A stretch of DNA of 22,308 bases from assembly GCA_036557785.1 (NCBI GenBank), contig DATBGZ010000097.1, positions 1 to 22,308 of the forward strand, given 5' to 3'. Position numbers and translations under genes: made by a program. Numbering within the stretch: the first letter of the stretch is position 1; every line of letters begins with the position of its first letter. The DNA comes from DATBGZ01 sp036557785 (lineage in GTDB: Bacteria > Actinomycetota > Actinomycetes > Mycobacteriales > Micromonosporaceae). Positions 15,561 through 21,958 of the stretch are shown here, in pieces. Under the pieces are notes generated by a model. It did not search any database. It had not been told where the DNA came from and saw nothing but the letters and a program-made list of their open reading frames with translations.

Positions 15561-16241
15561 TCAGGTGAGCGTCGCGGTGGCCAGGCGTACGCCGAAACCG
15601 ACGAAGACCGCGCCGACGCACGCGGTGAGTCCCGCCGAGAGGCGTTGCCGGCGCCGGAACTGGTTCGCCAGGAACGTACCCCCGAAGATCAACGTGCTGA
15701 GGTAGATGGCGCTCCATACCTGCAGGATCCCGGCGAGCAGCAGGAACGACAGCGCCGGATAGGCGTAGCTCTGGTCGATGAACTGCGCGAAGAACGACAG
15801 GAAGAACAGGATCGCCTTCGGGTTGAGCAGGGAGATCACCAGGGCTCGGCGGAACGGACGCAACGGTGCCGCGCCCTCCGCCGGCATGGGCTCGGCCTCC
15901 GCCGGCCGTACGGCCTGTGCCTGCACTGCCACGCCGCGCCGCCGCGCCCGGCGGATCGCCCCGACCGCCATGGTGATGCCGACGTAGCTCAGGTAGGCGG
16001 CACCACCGTACTTGAGGACGAGGAACAGCGGTGGGTAGGCCTTGAGCACCGACGCCGCGCCGAGCGCCGCGGCGAGCATGAGGACGCTGTCGCCGAGGAA
16101 GACACCGGCCGCCGCCCGGTACCCGGTGCGTACCCCGAAGCGGGCGCCCGTCGAGAGGACGAACATCGAGTTCGGGCCGGGCAGCAGGATGATCAGGACA
16201 ACGCCGATGACGTAGGTCCACAGGTCGGTGACGCCGAGCAT
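15561..16241 (-). CDS. LysE/RhtB-family amino-acid exporter (LeuE-like)
   Basis: A 226-aa membrane protein with about six hydrophobic segments. It has the family motif LLPGPNSMFVLSTGARFG after the first helix (residues 19-36), KYGGAAYLSYVG in helix 3, and the conserved LLNPKAILFFLSFFAQF in the middle, as in LeuE and RhtB exporters. The hydrophilic, Ala/Arg-rich loop before LLNPK (about residues 105-135) is longer than usual. ATG 16241 (MLGVTDLW) has GAGG 9 bases upstream; ATG 16250, only 2 bp after the previous stop, is possible. The tight spacing shows that it is translated from the same mRNA as the PPOx/GNAT gene under the MocR promoter region. The substrate is probably a neutral amino acid or a related amine (inference). 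Confidence 0.85.
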   Translation of the reverse strand: MLGVTDLWTYVIGVVLIILLPGPNSMFVLSTGARFGVRTGYRAAAGVFLGDSVLMLAAALGAASVLKAYPPLFLVLKYGGAAYLSYVGITMAVGAIRRARRRGVAVQAQAVRPAEAEPMPAEGAAPLRPFRRALVISLLNPKAILFFLSFFAQFIDQSYAYPALSFLLLAGILQVWSAIYLSTLIFGGTFLANQFRRRQRLSAGLTACVGAVFVGFGVRLATATLT

Positions 16242-16252
16242 GCCGTCCATCC

Positions 16253-17515
16253 TCACGCCTGATCGGCGCCGGCCAAAAGGAGTTTGCCCAACCGATCCCG
16301 CACGGCCGGCCACTGCTCGTCCGTGATCACGTAGAGCACGCTGTCGCGCCACGAGCCGTCGCAGCGCTGCCGGTGCCGTCGCAGGATCCCCTCGCGCACC
16401 GCCCCGAGCCGCTCGATCGCCGCCTGGGACCGCTCGTTGCGGACATCGGTGTGCAGCTCGACCCGCACCGCGCCGAGGGTCTCGAACGCGTGGCGCAGCA
16501 GCATCAGCTTCGCCTCGGTGTTGGCGCCGGTACGCCACCGGTCGCGGGCGAGCATCGTGGCGCCGATCGCCACACTCCGGTTCGCCTCGTCCAGCGCGTA
16601 GTAGGAGGTTGTGCCGATGACCCGCCCGGTGCCGGCGCAGCGCTGCACGAACGGCACGCGCGTGCCGGCCTGCCACTCCCGCAGGGCCGACGCGACATCG
16701 CCGGCCATCTCGTCGATGCTTGTCGGCATGGGGCGCGGGATGTGCTGGTACACCTCGGGATCGGCGATCGCCGCGAATAGAGGCTCCACATGCGACATAT
16801 CGAGGGCGGAGAGTTCCACATGCTCGCCGCGCAGGGTTGGTGCCGCCAACCAGCCCTCGCCGTGCGGGCGCAGATACTCCGGAAGGGCGGCCCGTACGCC
16901 CGCGTCCGGTTCGGCCAGCCCGGGCGTCAGGCGCAGCGGCACGACGCCAGCCCAGTACGGCAGGGCGTAGTCCTCCTCGTCCTCCCCGACACCGCCCACC
17001 CTCGCCTTCACCGACGCCTCGCGCAGCGTGACGGCGAGCACCGCGGTCGCGGCCAGCTCGCTCGCCGTCGGCTCCCGCGACTGCGCCGAGCGGCCGGGCC
17101 CTACCTTGTCCACGAGCGCCGCCAAACAACGCCATTTCTCGTCCGGGTCGGTGACGGGATGGGCACGCCCGAACACGACGACGCTGCGGTAGTTGACGCT
17201 GTGGTTGTGCCACGACCGGGCGAGCACGAGGCCATCGAGGTGCGTCACGGTGACGCAGACCGGGACGCCGCCGTCGCGTCCCGCGAGCATCGTGCCCGAG
17301 CCGGTCGAGCCGTGCAGGTAGAGGGTCTCGTCGATGCGGGCGTGCAGCATCGGCAACACGCGCGGCAGGCCGTCCACGACCAGCCCCACGTGGCAGTGCA
17401 CGGCCTCATCGATGATCGCCTGTGCCGTGGCGAGCTCGTAGGAGACCCGTTCCCGCTTGCGGCGTGGCGTGGTCGCCGGTGTCGGGGTCAACATCGGCTC
17501 TGGCTGAGTCGTCAT
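16253..17515 (-). CDS. Fusion of PPOx-like flavin/PLP-type domain and RimJ-type GNAT acetyltransferase
   Basis: A 420-aa two-domain protein. Residues about 25-190 form a split-barrel domain of the pyridoxamine-5'-phosphate-oxidase-like kind (GLVVDGLPRVLPMLHARI, TLYLHGSTGSGTML, VCVTVTHLDGLVLARS, NYRSVVVFGRA). Residues about 225-400 form a RimJ/RimL-like GNAT domain (LRGEHVELSALDMSHVEPLF, GTTSYYALDEANRSVAIGAT, ELHTDVRNERSQAAIERLGA). This fusion is known in actinobacteria next to MocR regulators. ATG 17515 has a strong GGAGGGGAAGG in front; the frame extends to 17569, but that would overlap the divergent gene. It is the first gene of the minus-strand operon with the exporter. The reaction is unproven; modification of an amine before export is a reasonable guess. 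Confidence 0.87.
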   Translation of the reverse strand: MTTQPEPMLTPTPATTPRRKRERVSYELATAQAIIDEAVHCHVGLVVDGLPRVLPMLHARIDETLYLHGSTGSGTMLAGRDGGVPVCVTVTHLDGLVLARSWHNHSVNYRSVVVFGRAHPVTDPDEKWRCLAALVDKVGPGRSAQSREPTASELAATAVLAVTLREASVKARVGGVGEDEEDYALPYWAGVVPLRLTPGLAEPDAGVRAALPEYLRPHGEGWLAAPTLRGEHVELSALDMSHVEPLFAAIADPEVYQHIPRPMPTSIDEMAGDVASALREWQAGTRVPFVQRCAGTGRVIGTTSYYALDEANRSVAIGATMLARDRWRTGANTEAKLMLLRHAFETLGAVRVELHTDVRNERSQAAIERLGAVREGILRRHRQRCDGSWRDSVLYVITDEQWPAVRDRLGKLLLAGADQA

Positions 17516-17533
17516 CCCGCCTTCCCCTCCGAA

Positions 17534-17561
17534 GATTGTTCTAGTACAATCCTGCGATTGT
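17534..17561. promoter_or_regulatory. MocR operator candidate: three GATTGT half-sites and a -10
   Basis: GATTGT (17534-17539), ACAATC (17546-17551) and GATTGT (17556-17561) lie in the gap between the PPOx/GNAT and MocR genes. The first two form an inverted repeat around TCTAGT; the first and third are direct repeats 22 bases apart. TACAAT at 17545-17550 is a good plus-strand -10 that ends 9 bases before GTG 17560, so the MocR transcript would be leaderless and covered by its own operator. Confidence 0.6.
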
Positions 17562-18924
17562 GGTAGCACGTTATCAGATCGCGGGCCGGGGCGCCGCGGA
17601 GATCGGGGCCAGCGTGGAGGCGGGCGTCCGCTCCGGCGAGCTGGCGCCCGGAGCCGCCCTGCCGCCGGTACGCCAGCTCGCCGCGCGGCTCGGGGTCGCC
17701 TCCGCGACCGTCGCCGCGGCCTACCGGGGTCTGCGCGAGCGCGGCGTGGTCGAGACCGCGGGGCGCAACGGGACCCGGGTACGCCCGGCGCCGCCGGTCG
17801 CCGCGCGGGCGGCCCGGTGGGTGCCGGCCGCGCCCGGGATGCTCGATCTGTCCACAGGGGAGCCCGATGCCCGGCTGCTGCCGTCGCTCGGCCCGGCTCT
17901 GCGGCGCGTCGCCGCGGGTGCCGGCACGCCGCTGGGCTACGCCGGCGCCGGCGCGTGGCCGCGCCTGGTCGAGCTGGCGCGGGAGCGGTTCGCCGCGGAC
18001 GGGGTGCGGGTTCCCGAGTCCGGCGTAACGGTCACCTCCGGGGCGCTGGACGCGGTGGAGCGCCTGCTGAGCAGCCGGTTGCGTCCCGGCGATCGGGTGG
18101 GCATCGAGGATCCGGCGTGGGCCAGGCTCATCGACCTGTTAGCGGCGCTCGGGCTGCACCCCGTGCCGATCCCCGTCGACGACGACGGTCCCAGCGTGGA
18201 CGGGCTTCGCCATGCCCTGGGCTCGGGCGTGTCGGCGGTGGTCGTGACGAGCCGGGCGCACAACCCGACCGGAGGGGTCATCAGCGCCGATCGTGCGGCG
18301 CGGCTGCGCCGGGTGCTCGCCGACGCGGACGACGTCCTGGTGATCGAGGACGACCACGCGGGTGACCTCGCCGAGCAGCCACTCTCCACAGTGGCCCATC
18401 CTGGCCGGCCCTGGGCGCTGGTGCGCTCGCTCTCCAAGCCGTACGGGCCGGATCTGCGGGTCGCGCTGCTCGCTGGGGACGAGGCGAGCATCGCCCGGGT
18501 GCAGGGCCGGATGCGCCTCGGCTCCGGCTGGGTCTCGACCGTGCTGCAGCGGCTCGTGGTGGAACTGTGGGACGACGAGCGGGTGGCGGCCACGGTCGCG
18601 CGTGCCCGCACCGAGTATGCCCGCCGGCGGACGGCGCTGGTCGACGCGCTCGCCGGGCGGGGCATCGAGGCGCATGGACGCAGTGGCATCAACGTCTGGG
18701 TCTGGACGCCGGACGAGTCCGGTGCGGTGGCGGCGCTGCGCGACCTCGGCTACGCCGTGGCGCCCGGGTCGCTGTTCCGGCTCGGCGCCGCGCCCGGATT
18801 CCGCATCAGCATCAGCGCGCTTGGTCTGTCCCATGTGGACAAACTCGCCGACGCGGTGGCGCTGGCCATCCGGGCCCCGGCCGCCGCCCGCGCCCGGGCC
18901 GCCCCGGCCCCCGTGACCGTATAG
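17560..18924 (+). CDS. MocR-family (GntR-aminotransferase) transcriptional regulator
   Basis: A 454-aa regulator with an N-terminal winged helix-turn-helix (residues 5-75: GVRSGELAPGAALPPVRQL, LGVASATVAAAYRGLRERG) joined to a fold-type I aminotransferase domain (about 95-440). PLP contacts are visible: SRAHNPTGG with Asn 235, VIEDDHAGD with Asp 264/265, and SLSKPYG with the Schiff-base Lys 293. The usual Tyr of the EDDY motif is His here, as in some actinobacterial members. Members sense PLP or amino compounds and control neighbouring genes. It diverges from the PPOx/GNAT–exporter operon over 44 bp, and GATTGT sites overlap its start. The sensor domain should not have true aminotransferase activity, by analogy with the family. 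Confidence 0.9.
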   Translation: MVARYQIAGRGAAEIGASVEAGVRSGELAPGAALPPVRQLAARLGVASATVAAAYRGLRERGVVETAGRNGTRVRPAPPVAARAARWVPAAPGMLDLSTGEPDARLLPSLGPALRRVAAGAGTPLGYAGAGAWPRLVELARERFAADGVRVPESGVTVTSGALDAVERLLSSRLRPGDRVGIEDPAWARLIDLLAALGLHPVPIPVDDDGPSVDGLRHALGSGVSAVVVTSRAHNPTGGVISADRAARLRRVLADADDVLVIEDDHAGDLAEQPLSTVAHPGRPWALVRSLSKPYGPDLRVALLAGDEASIARVQGRMRLGSGWVSTVLQRLVVELWDDERVAATVARARTEYARRRTALVDALAGRGIEAHGRSGINVWVWTPDESGAVAALRDLGYAVAPGSLFRLGAAPGFRISISALGLSHVDKLADAVALAIRAPAAARARAAPAPVTV

Positions 18925-18996
18925 GCCGATCACCGTATGGGCCGGCGGCCCGAACGACTGTCATCATCGAAAAGATCCGCGAGAAAGGGGACCGTC

Positions 18997-20325
18997 ATGA
19001 CGACCGGCTCCGAGGTGTTGCCGGCGGCGCAGGCCGCGACGGCGCCCACGGTCCGGCGGGGGACCCAGCGGCGCACGGTCGCGGTGCTCATGGCCGCCCA
19101 GACCGTCGGTGGCGTCGGATCGGCTGTCGGCATCGCGGTCGGCGCCCTGCTCACCGCCCGGATGGGTGGCACCGGGATCTCCGGCCTCGGCCAGAGCGCG
19201 CTCGTGGTCGGCTCGGCCCTGCTCGCCGTGCCCACCACGCGGCTCATGACCGGGCGTGGGCGGCGCCCCGGGCTGGTCCTGGCGTACCTCATCGGCGCCC
19301 TCGGCGGGGTGACCGTAGTGGCCGCCGCGGAATGGAACAACCTCGCGCTGCTCTTCGTCGGGCTCTTCTGTTTCGGCGGCGGGAGCACGGCCGGGCTGCA
19401 GGCCCGGTACGCCGCGGTGGACCTCGCGGCGCCCGCGCGCCGCGGACGCCAGCTCTCGCTCGTCGTCTGGGCCACCGCGGTCGGCTCGGTCGCCGGCCCG
19501 AACGTCGCCCCGCTCGTCAACGGATGGCTCGGTCACCTGGGCGTGGCCCTCTATGCGGGCCCGTTCGCCGTGAGCGCGGTCGCGTTCACGCTCGCCGCCG
19601 TCATCGTGCTCACCGCGCTGCGCCCGGACCCGCTGCTGACCGCCCGCGCGCTGGCCGCCGCGGCCGGCCCCGAGGACCGTCCGGTCGAAGCCTCCGTGCC
19701 GGCCCGCCGTCCGGTCGGTGCCTCCGGCCTGCGCGCCGCGGCACGGGAGATCGCGGCCGCACCGGGTGCCCGCCTCGGCCTCGCGGCGATGGCGGTAGGG
19801 CACCTCGTGATGATCGGGGTCATGTCGCTGACCCCGGTGCACATCGGCGAGTACGAACACGGCGATACGCTGCGCGTGGTCGGGCTGGTGATCAGCGTCC
19901 ATATCGCGGGCATGTACGGGCTCTCGCCGGTGGCCGGCTGGCTCACCGACCGCATCGGCCGGCGTGGCGTGATCGTCGGCGGGATCGCGCTGCTGGTGGC
20001 GGCGTGCGTGGTCGCCGGCGCCTCCGGTCACGGCACGGCGGGGCTCGCCGTGGGGCTGGTCCTGCTCGGCATGGGCTGGTCGGCCACCATGGTCTCCGGG
20101 TCCACGCTGCTCGCCGAGTCGGTCGGGCTCGGCAACCGAGCCTCGGTCCAGGGCCTCTCCGATCTGGTGATGGGCCTGGGCGGGGCGAGCGCGGCGGCCC
20201 TGGCCGGGCTGATCGTGTACTGGTCGTCCTACGCGGTGTTGACCGCCGTGGCCGCGCTGGCGACCGTACCGTTGCTGGCGGCGGCGCTGCGATCCGTACC
20301 GTCCCCGGCGGGCGGGCACGCGTAG
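18997..20325 (+). CDS. MFS transporter
   Basis: A 442-aa protein with about twelve hydrophobic segments. The loop after the second segment pair is TTRLMTGRGRRPGLVLAYL and the equivalent in the second half is GWLTDRIGRRGVIVGGIAL, the standard MFS signature (D-R-x-G-R-R). A hydrophilic stretch of about 60 residues in the middle (TARALAAAAGPEDRPVEAS to REIAAAPGAR) links the two halves. ATG 18997 follows AAAGGGGA at the right distance; the frame extends 60 bases upstream without such a site. It lies 72 bp after the MocR gene in the same direction and could be under its control. The substrate is unknown. Confidence 0.87.
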   Translation: MTTGSEVLPAAQAATAPTVRRGTQRRTVAVLMAAQTVGGVGSAVGIAVGALLTARMGGTGISGLGQSALVVGSALLAVPTTRLMTGRGRRPGLVLAYLIGALGGVTVVAAAEWNNLALLFVGLFCFGGGSTAGLQARYAAVDLAAPARRGRQLSLVVWATAVGSVAGPNVAPLVNGWLGHLGVALYAGPFAVSAVAFTLAAVIVLTALRPDPLLTARALAAAAGPEDRPVEASVPARRPVGASGLRAAAREIAAAPGARLGLAAMAVGHLVMIGVMSLTPVHIGEYEHGDTLRVVGLVISVHIAGMYGLSPVAGWLTDRIGRRGVIVGGIALLVAACVVAGASGHGTAGLAVGLVLLGMGWSATMVSGSTLLAESVGLGNRASVQGLSDLVMGLGGASAAALAGLIVYWSSYAVLTAVAALATVPLLAAALRSVPSPAGGHA

Positions 20326-20373
20326 CCCTCGCCCGTCGACGTGGTGGCTGCCCGCTGGCTTGAGGGGGTCTGG

Positions 20374-20574
20374 GTGAAGCTGACCGATTTGTGGCACCGG
20401 CTGGAGCAGACCTTCGGCCCCGCCTACGCCGCGAGCGTGGCCCGCGACCAGGTGCTGTCCCAACTCAACGGCCGCACCATCGACCAGGCCCTCGCGGAGC
20501 ACGTCGAGGTGCACGACATCTGGCGGGCCGTCGTCGCCGCGTACCCCGATCGGGTGCCCGCCCGGCTGCGTTAG
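20374..20574 (+). CDS. DUF3046 protein
   Basis: A 66-aa protein reading LTDLWHRLEQTFGPAYAASV, then ARDQVLSQLNGRTIDQALAE, then a Trp-Arg-Ala segment and the C-terminal PARLR. This matches DUF3046, a short actinobacterial family usually encoded directly upstream of recA, as here. Its function is unknown. GTG 20374 (VKLTDLW) has TGAGGGGG 6-13 bases upstream; the frame continues to 20341 but earlier residues do not fit the family. Conserved linkage hints at a link to recombination, which is inference. Confidence 0.9.
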   Translation: MKLTDLWHRLEQTFGPAYAASVARDQVLSQLNGRTIDQALAEHVEVHDIWRAVVAAYPDRVPARLR

Positions 20575-20605
20575 CGCAGGTGACACGCCGGATGCGTGTC
20601 GGTTG

Positions 20606-20634
20606 TTGCCGTCGAACAGGCGTACGCCTAGGGT
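20606..20634 (+). promoter_or_regulatory. Candidate SOS-controlled recA promoter
   Basis: TTGCCG (20606-20611), a 17-base spacer and TAGGGT (20629-20634). The spacer contains the LexA box, so bound LexA would cover the polymerase site. The spacer also holds a perfect 12-bp palindrome AGGCGTACGCCT (20618-20629) that overlaps both the box and the -10. Confidence 0.5.
20612..20627. promoter_or_regulatory. LexA (SOS) box
   Basis: TCGAACAGGCGTACGC matches the actinobacterial/Gram-positive consensus TCGAAC-N4-GTTCGA: the left half is perfect and the right half has 4 of 6. Its place upstream of recA supports the call. Confidence 0.75.
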
Positions 20635-20647
20635 GAAAACCCAGTGG

Positions 20648-20656
20648 TTGTCCACA
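20648..20656 (+). promoter_or_regulatory. DnaA box (TTGTCCACA)
   Basis: TTGTCCACA is the form preferred at high-GC actinobacterial origins. It lies 24 bp upstream, start to start, of a second box in the same direction. Confidence 0.6.
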
Positions 20657-20671
20657 GGGCCACGGGGCCGG

Positions 20672-20680
20672 TTATCCACA
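20672..20680 (+). promoter_or_regulatory. DnaA box (TTATCCACA), consensus
   Basis: TTATCCACA is a perfect match to the classical DnaA box. Its last bases form part of a 9-bp inverted repeat, ACAGATTCG (20678-20686) with CGAATCTGT (20698-20706). Confidence 0.65.
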
Positions 20681-20703
20681 GATTCGGCGCGGAGACTCGA
20701 ATC

Positions 20704-20725
20704 TGTCGGCGCGCCGGCCTAGCGT
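20704..20725 (+). promoter_or_regulatory. Candidate second recA promoter (LexA-independent type)
   Basis: TGTCGG (20704-20709) and TAGCGT (20720-20725) resemble the TTGTCRGTGG...TAGGGT pattern of the LexA-independent damage promoter described for mycobacterial recA. The match is incomplete (GTGG part replaced by CGC), so this is tentative. Confidence 0.35.
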
Positions 20726-20739
20726 GAGCCCGCACGTTG

Positions 20740-20780
20740 GCAGGCATGTGCAGGTATGTGCAGGCAAGTGGCAGGCAGGG
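20740..20780 (+). repeat. Four tandem ~10-bp repeats in the recA leader
   Basis: GCAGGCATGT (20740), GCAGGTATGT (20750), GCAGGCAAGT (20760) and GCAGGCAGGG (20771) follow each other at 10-11-bp spacing, one helical turn. They lie about 40-80 bases before the recA start, downstream of both candidate promoters and therefore inside the transcribed leader. Confidence 0.7.
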
Positions 20781-20822
20781 ACCGGCGCGGCGACGTCCGG
20801 CGCGGACGAGGGATGGACAGAC

Positions 20823-21887
20823 ATGGCGGCACAGACGCCCGACAAGGAGAAGGCGCTCGGACTCGCCCTTGCACAGATCGACAAGCAGTTCGGCAAGGGT
20901 TCGGTGATGCGGCTCGGTGAGCGCCCCGACGCGCCGATGGCAGTGATCCCCACTGGATCGATCGCTCTCGACATCGCCCTCGGCATCGGTGGCCTGCCCC
21001 GGGGTCGGGTCGTGGAGATCTTCGGCCCGGAGTCGTCGGGCAAGACGACCGTGGCGCTGCACGCCGTGGCGAACGCGCAGCAACTGGGCGGCATCGCCGC
21101 GTTCATCGACGCGGAGCACGCGCTCGACCCCGACTACGCCCAGGCGCTCGGCGTCGACACCGACGCGCTGCTCGTCTCACAGCCCGACACCGGCGAGCAG
21201 GCGTTGGAGATCGCCGACATGCTGATCCGCTCCGGGGCGCTGGACATCATCGTCATCGACTCGGTCGCCGCGCTCGTGCCCCGGGCCGAGATCGAGGGCG
21301 AGATGGGCGACAGCCACGTCGGCCTCCAGGCCCGGCTGATGAGCCAGGCGCTGCGCAAGATGACCGGCGCGCTGAACAACTCCAACACCACCGCGATCTT
21401 CATCAACCAGCTCCGGGAGAAGATCGGCGTGATGTTCGGGTCGCCCGAGACCACGCCCGGCGGGCGGGCCCTGAAGTTCTACTCGTCGGTCCGGCTCGAC
21501 ATCCGCCGCATCGAATCGATCAAGGACGGTCCGGAGGTCGTCGGCAACCGGGCGCGCGTGAAGGTCGTGAAGAACAAGACCGCGCCGCCGTTCCGGCAGG
21601 CCGAGTTCGACATCATGTACGGCAAGGGCATCAGCCGTGAGGGTTCGCTGCTCGACGTCGGTGTCGACCTCGGCATCGTGAAGAAGTCGGGCGCGTGGTT
21701 CACCTACGAGGGTGAGCAGCTCGGCCAGGGCCGTGAGAACGCGAAGACGTTCTTGTCGGAGAACCTCGACCTGATGGTCGAGATCAGCGAGAAGATCCGC
21801 CAGGCGGTCGGGATCGGTGCCGAGGACGAGACGGAGATCTCGCTCGCCGATGCCGAGGAGACCGTCGAGAGCAACGAGCTCGGGTAG
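20823..21887 (+). CDS. recA: Recombinase RecA
   Basis: RecA polymerises on single-stranded DNA, drives strand exchange and triggers LexA self-cleavage. The 354-aa sequence is full length: N-terminal helix DKEKALGLALAQIDKQFGKG, Walker A GPESSGKT (68-75), FIDAEHALDPDYAQALGVD, Walker B LDIIVIDSVAALVPRAE, loop 1 EGEMGDSHVG, NQLREKIGVMFG, loop 2 SPETTPGGRALKFY, and an acidic C-terminal tail. There is no intein. ATG 20823 (MAAQTPDKEKAL) has GAGGGATGG upstream; the longer frame from 20724 runs through the leader repeats and does not fit the family. The control region has a LexA box and DnaA boxes. A strong hairpin follows the stop, and recX, often the next gene in actinobacteria, is not directly downstream. 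Confidence 0.98.
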   Translation: MAAQTPDKEKALGLALAQIDKQFGKGSVMRLGERPDAPMAVIPTGSIALDIALGIGGLPRGRVVEIFGPESSGKTTVALHAVANAQQLGGIAAFIDAEHALDPDYAQALGVDTDALLVSQPDTGEQALEIADMLIRSGALDIIVIDSVAALVPRAEIEGEMGDSHVGLQARLMSQALRKMTGALNNSNTTAIFINQLREKIGVMFGSPETTPGGRALKFYSSVRLDIRRIESIKDGPEVVGNRARVKVVKNKTAPPFRQAEFDIMYGKGISREGSLLDVGVDLGIVKKSGAWFTYEGEQLGQGRENAKTFLSENLDLMVEISEKIRQAVGIGAEDETEISLADAEETVESNELG

Positions 21888-21898
21888 CACCGGGAACC

Positions 21899-21944
21899 GG
21901 TGGGCCAGGTGTGCCGTGCCCCCGACCGGCACACCTGGCCCACC
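21899..21944 (+). terminator. Strong hairpin terminator after recA
   Basis: Perfect 18-bp stem: 21899-21916 (GGTGGGCCAGGTGTGCCG) pairs with 21927-21944 around a 10-base loop. It begins 12 bases after the recA stop. There is no U tract, but the stem is very stable. Confidence 0.8.
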
Positions 21945-21950
21945 TACGCT
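21945..21950 (+). promoter_or_regulatory. Candidate -10 for the downstream GNAT gene
   Basis: TACGCT (TANNNT type) directly follows the terminator stem and ends 8 bases before ATG 21959. No ribosome binding site precedes that ATG, which suggests a leaderless transcript. No clear -35 is visible. Confidence 0.35.
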
Positions 21951-21958
21951 CACCGCCG

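Noticed and set aside
15561..17213. A 550-codon frame joining the LysE-type protein to upstream sequence
   Set aside because: The upstream part is the wrong frame of the PPOx/GNAT gene; exporter homology starts at MLGVTDLW.
18964..20679. A 571-codon minus-strand frame opposite the MFS gene and DUF3046
   Set aside because: His/Gly/Arg-rich shadow of the plus-strand genes, crossing two of them and an intergenic gap.
20823..21887. Intein in RecA
   Set aside because: Actinobacterial RecA proteins sometimes have one, but this frame has normal length and continuous conserved blocks.
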